64,000 nucleotides of DNA from Methylococcaceae bacterium (GTDB lineage: Bacteria; Pseudomonadota; Gammaproteobacteria; Methylococcales; Methylomonadaceae), in the NCBI GenBank assembly GCA_006844705.1, contig SPJS01000061.1:1-64000 (forward strand). Direction: 5' to 3'. A program made the position numbers and the translations under genes. Shown piece after piece: positions 57,855 through 64,000 of this stretch. Positions within the stretch are counted from its first letter, which is position 1, and each line of letters begins with the position of its first letter. Under the pieces are notes generated by a model. The model was not told where the DNA came from. It searched no databases and saw nothing but the letters and a program-made list of their open reading frames with translations.

Positions 57855-58579
57855 AGCTCGACAATCCTGTTCACCTCAAACTGATCAACCAACCGCCTAC
57901 CCACATAGCCGCGCGGATTGCTCAGAATTCTTGATCCGGCTATCCGGTAATCCCCCATGCTATGCACATGCCCATGAAACCAGGCAGCTATCTCATACTC
58001 GTGGAACAAGTATTTCAGATCATTACAATAGGCCAGTTTCTTTAAGGCGTTGGGTGAATCATTCCAGCTCCACTCAGTGGGCGCATGATGAGTTACCACA
58101 ATGGTTTTTCCATCAAACGGCTTGGCCAACTGAGAAATCAGCCATTTATTCGAATGTGCATAAAACTCGGAAAACACCTTCTGATTATATTGCTGCTCCT
58201 CAAATTTTATTCGCTTGAAATCATTCAGCGTTTGTCCAAGAGCATCTGCTTTATCTTCCCCTTCCAGAAACAGATCCGCCCACAATGTACAGCCTATAAA
58301 ACGCACATCACCCATCACGATACTGTCGTTTTCAAGAAAACTGATGTTGGTCCCCGCACATTCCTGTTTTAACAAACGCATGGTGTCATGATATTCATTA
58401 CCATAGAATTCATGGTTACCCGCAACATAAATGACAGGTTTATCCAATCGCTTTAACCATTTAATGCCCTGATCATATACACCTATATCGCCTGCTGCAA
58501 TCACCAAATCTGCATCATTATCGGGTGATTCCAAATCACCAAACTCAAGATGAATATCTGAAAAATAATTTATCCGCAC
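57851..58579 (-). CDS. Calcineurin-like metallophosphoesterase
   Basis: The 242-residue protein has the ordered metal motifs of the superfamily: SDIHLEFGD near residue 7, AAGDIGVYD near 28, VAGNHEFYGNEYH near 52, THHAPTEWSW near 165 and GHVHSMGDY near 207. The substrate is unknown; cytoplasmic location is inferred from the lack of signal peptide. The stop codon TAG falls within CTAG beside element A4. Confidence 0.87.
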   Translation of the reverse strand: MRINYFSDIHLEFGDLESPDNDADLVIAAGDIGVYDQGIKWLKRLDKPVIYVAGNHEFYGNEYHDTMRLLKQECAGTNISFLENDSIVMGDVRFIGCTLWADLFLEGEDKADALGQTLNDFKRIKFEEQQYNQKVFSEFYAHSNKWLISQLAKPFDGKTIVVTHHAPTEWSWNDSPNALKKLAYCNDLKYLFHEYEIAAWFHGHVHSMGDYRIAGSRILSNPRGYVGRRLVDQFEVNRIVEL

Positions 58580-58676
58580 CTTTTGACTCTTTTGTCATGC
58601 TGTTTAGAGTATAATTTTAGACCTAGATTCCAGTTACGGAATTGTAATTTCTGATTATTTTTGTCGATTTATTTTC

Positions 58677-59891
58677 ATGATTAATAGAAAACAAACTCAG
58701 CAGGTGATGGTTGGCAACATTAAACTGGGCGGTGGAGCCCCTATTGTTGTCCAGTCCATGACCAATACCGATACGGCCGATGTTGATGGCACAGTAAAAC
58801 AAATTCTTGAACTGTATGATGCGGGCTCTGAACTGGTCAGAATCACAGTCAATACAGAAGAAGCGGCTAAAGCCGTCGCGCCCATTCGGGAAAAACTTGA
58901 TCAGAAAAACTGCGCTGTGCCTGTCATCGGTGACTTTCACTTCAACGGCCATAAGCTGCTGGAAAAATATCCTCAATGTGCAGAAGCGTTAAGTAAATTT
59001 CGAATCAACCCAGGCAACGTAGGACGGGGTAAAAACCGTGACCCTCAATTTCAGCAAATGATCGAATTTGCCTGTAAATACAACAAGCCGGTTCGAATTG
59101 GTGTAAACGGGGGAAGTCTTGATCAATCCGTTCTTACCAGATTGCTTGATGAAAACCGTGAAAGAGCACATCCTCTTGAGTTATCGGCAATCACACGCGA
59201 AGCCATTATTCTTTCTGCGCTGGAAAGTGCTACAAAAGCCGAACAATATGGGTTAGGCAAAGACAAAATCATTCTTTCCTGCAAAATAAGTAATGTACAG
59301 GAACTGATCAAAATTTATCAGGATCTTGCAGAACGCTCTGAATACGCTCTGCATTTAGGGTTAACGGAAGCTGGCATGGGCTCCAAAGGCATTGTTTCTT
59401 CTTCTGCCGCTTTATCCGTTTTAATGCAGCAAGGCATTGGGGACACTATCCGTATCTCGTTAACGCCTGAACCAGGCGCAGCAAGAACTAAAGAAGTCGT
59501 TGTTGCCCAGGAGTTATTACAAACAATGGGATTTCGTTCATTCACCCCTATGGTCATTGCCTGTCCCGGCTGTGGCCGCACAACCAGCGACTATTTTCAG
59601 CGACTGGCGCAGGAAATTCAGGCCTATCTCAGAAATAATATGCCTGTCTGGCGAAATAAATATGAAGGTGTTGAAGATATGGAAGTGGCCGTCATGGGCT
59701 GCGTGGTGAATGGTCCCGGTGAAAGCAAGAATGCCAATATCGGTATCAGCTTGCCAGGTACCGGTGAATCTCCGGTAGCCCCCGTCTATGAAGATGGTGT
59801 GAAAACTGTCACGCTAAAAGGCGATCGTATTGCCGAAGAATTTCAGGAACTGGTCGAAAAATACATCGACTCACATTACGCTGTAAATTAA
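58677..59891 (+). CDS. ispG: 4-hydroxy-3-methylbut-2-enyl diphosphate synthase (flavodoxin)
   Basis: The 404-residue protein has the TIM-barrel start [31 protein letters not shown] and the iron-sulfur ligands in [13 protein letters not shown] near 298 and [19 protein letters not shown] near 340. It performs the seventh step of the MEP isoprenoid pathway. In this window it is alone, with no other MEP genes nearby. Confidence 0.96.
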   Translation: MINRKQTQQVMVGNIKLGGGAPIVVQSMTNTDTADVDGTVKQILELYDAGSELVRITVNTEEAAKAVAPIREKLDQKNCAVPVIGDFHFNGHKLLEKYPQCAEALSKFRINPGNVGRGKNRDPQFQQMIEFACKYNKPVRIGVNGGSLDQSVLTRLLDENRERAHPLELSAITREAIILSALESATKAEQYGLGKDKIILSCKISNVQELIKIYQDLAERSEYALHLGLTEAGMGSKGIVSSSAALSVLMQQGIGDTIRISLTPEPGAARTKEVVVAQELLQTMGFRSFTPMVIACPGCGRTTSDYFQRLAQEIQAYLRNNMPVWRNKYEGVEDMEVAVMGCVVNGPGESKNANIGISLPGTGESPVAPVYEDGVKTVTLKGDRIAEEFQELVEKYIDSHYAVN

Positions 59892-59928
59892 ACCGCGATA
59901 AGGAAACAGGGACGTTTCCATTCAATAA

Positions 59929-61104
59929 TTATTCAGGCTTTCCATCAACACGGGGTGCGGTCAACACTGGAAAGTAATACATCGCAAATAAAGAAAACGC
60001 CGCCAGCCATAAATAGATGGCCAGCACAATATATTCATCATACCAACCGGCCATCAACGCAGGAAGAATCACTCGAACAACTGCAGCCAGGTTAATCAGT
60101 ACAAACGCAATCTCAATCACTTTTGCTGCGCGTAAGGATCGCCCCGTATGGCCCAGGGATACGCGTGACATCATGCCGAGAGTCAAAACACCAATACCTC
60201 CGACGGCAAACGCGTGAACCGCAATGGAATCATTAATTAATGAAAAGGCCGAGAACGTTAAGATGATAAATCCAATCAAAATCCAGCCATACCCCAGATA
60301 AAGCACCCACAACAAGGGAACATACAACACTTTTCGGTCAAACCATCCCATAATGCGAAAAGCATTTACTACAACAGTTAAAATTGAAAAGCACGCCAAC
60401 AGCAAACCATTGAATTGAAACAACCACAGGCTCAGTGTGATTAGCGCAGAACCAATACTCAGCGCATCTATTAACGGGTTTCGAATCGCGATAACGCCGG
60501 ATAATCCTCGTTCAGTGAAAAACGGGAAAATTTTGCCTGCTATGACGATGATCATCAAAACGATCATTGAAACAATGCTTGCCAACCCTTGCCAGGCTAC
60601 ATTTTCAACAATACCAAGAATATCCAGATGGATTAAGCCGTTGCCCAACATCATAATGCCAAGCAACAGGCAAAACACAAGGTATTGAAACTGCCCGGAT
60701 TGAATAATCGGTCTTATCAGAAAAAACAGTAAACAAGGCAGAAAACTGAAATCAATAAAGGCAATCAATTCATCAGGCAGCAATCCTGAATAAAAAGGAA
60801 CAACCCGTCCATAAATCCATAAACTGGCTAAAAATAACAACTGGATGGCGTTAACCGGCTTGATACCCGTCCAATTGCCTTGTGCCGTTAATAAAAAACC
60901 GGCGATTACGGCCACGGTATAACCAATCAGCATTTCATGTGCATGCCAGTAAACATCAGGAAAATAGTTATCCAGTTGAACACTTCCTTCGTATATCGAC
61001 CGCCACAAAGCCATAAAGATTAATGCAAACAGGCCCGCCAGCAAGAAGAATACTCTAAAGCCCATTGAAAATAGCGGGTGTGAGAAAATGTTTGTTTTAT
61101 TCAT
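59929..61104 (-). CDS. nnrS: NnrS family heme-copper membrane protein
   Basis: The 391-residue protein has twelve hydrophobic segments and the NnrS signatures HPLFSMGFRVFFLLAG, DVYWHAHEMLIGYTVAVIAGFLLTAQGNW and VGGIGVLTLGMMSRVSLGHTGR. NnrS is linked to nitric-oxide stress. The ATG overlaps the upstream DUF455 stop (ATGAATAA), so the two are coupled. Confidence 0.92.
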   Translation of the reverse strand: MNKTNIFSHPLFSMGFRVFFLLAGLFALIFMALWRSIYEGSVQLDNYFPDVYWHAHEMLIGYTVAVIAGFLLTAQGNWTGIKPVNAIQLLFLASLWIYGRVVPFYSGLLPDELIAFIDFSFLPCLLFFLIRPIIQSGQFQYLVFCLLLGIMMLGNGLIHLDILGIVENVAWQGLASIVSMIVLMIIVIAGKIFPFFTERGLSGVIAIRNPLIDALSIGSALITLSLWLFQFNGLLLACFSILTVVVNAFRIMGWFDRKVLYVPLLWVLYLGYGWILIGFIILTFSAFSLINDSIAVHAFAVGGIGVLTLGMMSRVSLGHTGRSLRAAKVIEIAFVLINLAAVVRVILPALMAGWYDEYIVLAIYLWLAAFSLFAMYYFPVLTAPRVDGKPE

Positions 61105-61900
61105 GTATCCCTTGTTCCAGCAAATCGATTTCTTTATTTGAAAATCCTGCCATTATACGTGTTTCACGATTAAATGGTCCTTTTGGCCAGCCATTGAAAT
61201 AATTTTTTAACATCGAGTGGTAACAAAGCTCTGGTTGTAACTGCTTAATTTTGCAAAAAAACTTAAACCAGTAAGACCCCAGTTGCACATGTCCAATTTC
61301 ATCCTGATATATTCTGGTCAATATTTCCACACCTTTTTCATCATTGATTTCTGCCAGTCTGTCTATCATCACCGGCGTCACATCAAGTCCTCGTGCTTCC
61401 ATGCAGCGTGGCACAATTGCCAGGCGGGCAAGTAAATTCTCCGAGGTATCTACAGCATGATCCCAAAGCCCTTGATGTGCGGGTAACGCGCCATAATGAA
61501 GCCCAAAGTGGCGCAAGTGATCATTCAGCAACTCAAAATGTTGCGCCTCTTCATCTGCCACCTGCAACCAATCCAAATAAAATTGTTGTGGCAGATCTCT
61601 GAACCGAAAGATAATATCCCAAGCCAGATAAACAGCCATAAACTCAATATGGGCCAGCGCATGGAAAAATGCGGCTTTGCCTTCCTGACTATTCAGTTTT
61701 CTTTTTGGTAAATTTCGCGGGGAGATTAACGCGGGACTTGCAGGAAAACTGACTCGCCTAATTGACTGAACAGGAACTTGATTAGCAAAGCTTAACTCAT
61801 TATTTGATAAACTTTCTGACGCTTTATGCGTTAACAACAATTTTTCATTAATGTCTGTACGATGCAAACACAGATCCGCAATCTTAAAAATATTTTCCAC
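61097..61900 (-). CDS. Ferritin-like DUF455 family protein
   Basis: The 267-residue protein starts at a GTG (61900) and matches DUF455. It has ALAHIEFMAVYLAWDIIFRF near 82, WLQVADEEAQHFELLNDHL near 112, and RIYQDEIGHVQLGSYWFKFF near 194. These provide the four acidic and histidine residues of a di-iron ferritin-like site. The reaction is unknown. Coupling to nnrS suggests a role in nitrogen-oxide or iron stress. The 5' end overlaps the divergent VanZ-like gene. Confidence 0.85.
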   Translation of the reverse strand: MENIFKIADLCLHRTDINEKLLLTHKASESLSNNELSFANQVPVQSIRRVSFPASPALISPRNLPKRKLNSQEGKAAFFHALAHIEFMAVYLAWDIIFRFRDLPQQFYLDWLQVADEEAQHFELLNDHLRHFGLHYGALPAHQGLWDHAVDTSENLLARLAIVPRCMEARGLDVTPVMIDRLAEINDEKGVEILTRIYQDEIGHVQLGSYWFKFFCKIKQLQPELCYHSMLKNYFNGWPKGPFNRETRIMAGFSNKEIDLLEQGIHE

Positions 61901-62284
61901 GACAGATTCACGCTTGTCAGTAATAGTCTATTAATTCTTTATTGTGGGCTGATTTTTTATCTATCAGACCAGGAAAAGCTACCCATAACAGAACAAGTAT
62001 TTAACCATCAAGATAAAGTTGTTCATTTTGGAGCATACTCGGTTATGGGAGGAATCGCATGGTGTGCGTTCCAACACTTAGCTACAAACAATTTTACCCG
62101 ATTTTTCAGGGTTATTATATTTTGCAGTTTCTATGGGGTATTTGATGAATGGCACCAGTCATTCGTGCCGGGTAGGAATAGCGATGTGTTTGATTGGCTG
62201 GCGGATACAATGGGAGGCGTTTTTGCGGCAGGGATTGCCTGGAAAATTAGAAACATCTCAGACAGGCTGACAAGCCGACCATAA
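61862..62284 (+). CDS. VanZ-like small membrane protein
   Basis: The 140-residue protein has about four hydrophobic segments and the VanZ-like motifs YLSDQEKLP, KVVHFGAYSVMGGIAW and YGVFDEWHQSFVPGRNSDVFDWLADTMGG. Its role is unknown. The ATG lies 38 bases inside the 5' end of the opposite-strand DUF455 gene. Confidence 0.8.
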   Translation: MQTQIRNLKNIFHDRFTLVSNSLLILYCGLIFYLSDQEKLPITEQVFNHQDKVVHFGAYSVMGGIAWCAFQHLATNNFTRFFRVIIFCSFYGVFDEWHQSFVPGRNSDVFDWLADTMGGVFAAGIAWKIRNISDRLTSRP

Positions 62285-62320
62285 AGCCGGCATTTGTCAA
62301 ACTGTTATCTCTGATAATTC

Positions 62321-63301
62321 TTACTGAAAAATAACATCAAAAGAATAACCTCCAGCATCAAGAATCTCTTTCAACCGCTTTAAACCGTCCATTTGGATTT
62401 GTCTTACCCGCTCACGGGTAACACCCAACTCCTGCGCAACCTGTTCAAGCGTTGAATACTCATATCCACACAGTCCATAACGGCGACATACCACTTCACG
62501 TTGTTTTTCAGATAGCTGATAAACCCATTCAGTAATTTTGTCTTTAATTCCACTTTCCTGCAGTTGATCGGCAGGAGATTGACTATGTTCATCCTGAATT
62601 GAATCAACCAAAGGTTTATCAAAATCCTTACCGCCTGGAACATCAACTGAAGTGACTCTCTCATTCAGCTTCAGCATTTTAGCTACAGTGTTAACGGGTT
62701 TGTTTAAATAGTCGGCAATTTCTTCTGCTGAAGGTTCATGGTCGAGCTTTTGAGATAAAGTACGCTGAGCTTTCAGATACACATTCATTTCTTTAACGAT
62801 ATGAATAGGCAATCTAATAGTTCGCGTTTGATTCATGATAGCGCGTTCAATCGTTTGACGAATCCACCATGTTGCATAAGTAGAAAACCTGAACCCTCTT
62901 TCTGGATCAAATTTTTCCACTGCTCTGATCAAGCCCAAATTTCCTTCTTCAATAAGGTCGAGTAAAGGTAGACCCCTGTTTAAATAGCGTCTGGAAATTT
63001 TTACAACCAACCGAAGATTGCTTTCGATCATGATTTTGCGTGCTTCCATATCGCCTTGAAGCACACGCTTACCATAAAATTTTTCTTCGTCAGCCGTTAA
63101 TAGCTTTGATTTACCCAATTCATTCAAATAGACACGGGTAGCATCAAAGTTACTTTCGGTAGATGATTGAGAAACTTCAATCTCCTCAACCTGAGCTTGT
63201 TCCTCAAGCTCTTCAATTTCGTTTTCCATTTCAAATGTTGCAATTTCCGCCACATTCATGCCGACTTCTTCAGTCATTACGTCAACTGTTTCGATAGTCA
63301 T
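62321..63301 (-). CDS. rpoS: RNA polymerase sigma factor RpoS
   Basis: The ATG at 63301 ([14 protein letters not shown]) is preferred to one six codons earlier. The 326-residue protein has an acidic N-terminus and the region 1.2 start [21 protein letters not shown]. The sigma-70 regions 2 to 4 follow, including [47 protein letters not shown] and [17 protein letters not shown]. It directs the stationary-phase and stress response. It follows nlpD, in the usual order. Confidence 0.95.
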   Translation of the reverse strand: MTIETVDVMTEEVGMNVAEIATFEMENEIEELEEQAQVEEIEVSQSSTESNFDATRVYLNELGKSKLLTADEEKFYGKRVLQGDMEARKIMIESNLRLVVKISRRYLNRGLPLLDLIEEGNLGLIRAVEKFDPERGFRFSTYATWWIRQTIERAIMNQTRTIRLPIHIVKEMNVYLKAQRTLSQKLDHEPSAEEIADYLNKPVNTVAKMLKLNERVTSVDVPGGKDFDKPLVDSIQDEHSQSPADQLQESGIKDKITEWVYQLSEKQREVVCRRYGLCGYEYSTLEQVAQELGVTRERVRQIQMDGLKRLKEILDAGGYSFDVIFQ

Positions 63302-63331
63302 TTGAACCCCCTGATTCACAGTCTGAAAAGT

Positions 63332-64000
63332 TTACCGCTTAGGTAAATACCAAAGTGGATTTACCGGTTTACCGTATTTTCTTACTTCAAAATGCAATGA
63401 AGTCTGCTTGCCCCTCAACCGGCCTACTTCTGCTATCGCCTGCCCTCTGTTTACCTTTTGGCCTTCCTTAACCAACAATTTTTTATTATTTCCATAAGCG
63501 GTCAAATAAACATGGTTGTGTTTTATTATGATAAGATTTCCGTACCCTATTAACCCATGTCCACTGTATACCACTTTACCTTTTGCAGCGGCTCTAACTA
63601 TCTGTCCCGGTTTACCACTGATCTTGATCCCTTTAAATCCATTTTTTTGGAACTTTTTCAGGATCATTCCCTTTAACGGCCACCCGCAGTAAAACTTTAA
63701 CACTTTTTTGTTATCGTTTGATAACATTGAACTTTTTTGTGATAGCGCTCGCGTTTTTTTTGGTTTGGAAGAATTTTGTTTTTTTACCGCCTTTTTACTA
63801 AGCCATTGTTTTGGTTTAAAAAGTTTAATTTTTTGGCCAATTGCTAAAGTATATGGATACTTTAGGCCATTCCACTGGGCAAGACGCTTGTATCCATGGC
63901 CGGAACGCAGACCAATCGCATATAAGGTGTCTCCTGATTTAACCTTATACACTTTTTGGTACGCGGGAATATCGTTACGATATGGTCGTCCTTGACCTCC
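63332..64000 (-). CDS. nlpD: Murein hydrolase activator NlpD (N-terminus beyond the window)
   Basis: The in-frame sequence continues past the right edge (the first visible residues are GGQGRPYRNDIPAYQKVY), so the N-terminal lipoprotein part is missing. The visible portion has a LysM domain (YKVKSGDTLYAIGLRSGHG) and a C-terminal LytM/M23 domain (GLIGYGNLIIIKHNHVYLTAYGN, TSLHFEVRKYGKPVNPLWYL). NlpD activates the AmiC amidase at division. A GTG at 63952 is not the true start. The linker is short and lysine rich. Confidence 0.93.
   Translation of the reverse strand, partial: GGQGRPYRNDIPAYQKVYKVKSGDTLYAIGLRSGHGYKRLAQWNGLKYPYTLAIGQKIKLFKPKQWLSKKAVKKQNSSKPKKTRALSQKSSMLSNDNKKVLKFYCGWPLKGMILKKFQKNGFKGIKISGKPGQIVRAAAKGKVVYSGHGLIGYGNLIIIKHNHVYLTAYGNNKKLLVKEGQKVNRGQAIAEVGRLRGKQTSLHFEVRKYGKPVNPLWYLPKR

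Overview
This window looks like chromosome from a free-living gammaproteobacterium. The gene orders nlpD-rpoS, miaA-hfq-hflX-hflK-hflC-hisZ-purA, mutL-amiC-tsaE-nnr, scpA-scpB-rluB and glnA-ntrB-ntrC are typical of that class. A TorF porin, MoeA-PBP fusion, NnrS, a DUF455 protein and a PQQ-type sugar dehydrogenase would fit Methylococcales or a related sulfur- or methane-oxidising lineage, but the order-level placement is a low-confidence inference. No rRNA, tRNA or CRISPR array was seen.

Layout. 1-6 kb: a type I restriction-modification operon read leftwards (small HTH gene, hsdM, GIY-YIG nuclease, hsdS, hsdR running off the left edge). hsdM and the GIY-YIG gene carry in-frame palindromic-repeat tails. 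6-13 kb: mixed housekeeping (galE, a secreted glycoside-hydrolase-like protein, a SAM-hydrolase-family protein, ttcA, a Nudix hydrolase, a sugar dehydrogenase, htpX, a DUF2835 gene). 12.8-13.7 kb: a cluster of small transposable elements. 13.7-24 kb: HerA ATPase, then a leftward gene train rluB, scpB, scpA, site-2 protease, yciO-like gene, tsaB, yoaA-like helicase, TPR lipoprotein, CheZ-like and Smr proteins. 24-30 kb: truA, an L,D-transpeptidase, rlmD, ydbL/ydbH-like genes and cysM. 30.5-34.5 kb: two tandem moeA genes (the second fused to a substrate-binding domain) and a ParA-like ATPase, read rightwards. 34.6-47.3 kb: a long leftward train from nnr to purA. 47.4-55.7 kb: a nitrogen-assimilation island. 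55.9-64 kb: an OlsF-like acyltransferase, a phosphoesterase, ispG, nnrS, a DUF455 gene, a VanZ-like gene, rpoS and truncated nlpD.

The nitrogen island is the most coherent regulatory unit. glnK-amtB (leftwards) and a TorF-like porin (rightwards) are divergent. Each has a sigma-54-type promoter, and the intergenic region holds two NtrC-like sites. The porin gene is an internal tandem duplication of a whole porin. Downstream lie glnA and ntrBC, with a further NtrC-like site ahead of ntrB. This suggests outer-membrane entry, inner-membrane transport, PII gating and glutamine synthetase under one switch.

Two families of non-coding mobile elements (A, CTAG-type target; B, TTAA target) recur. Four of the six intact or partial copies sit exactly on a gene's stop codon. 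One copy between an L,D-transpeptidase gene and truA can be subtracted on paper to give an 8-base gene overlap, and truA now begins inside the element.
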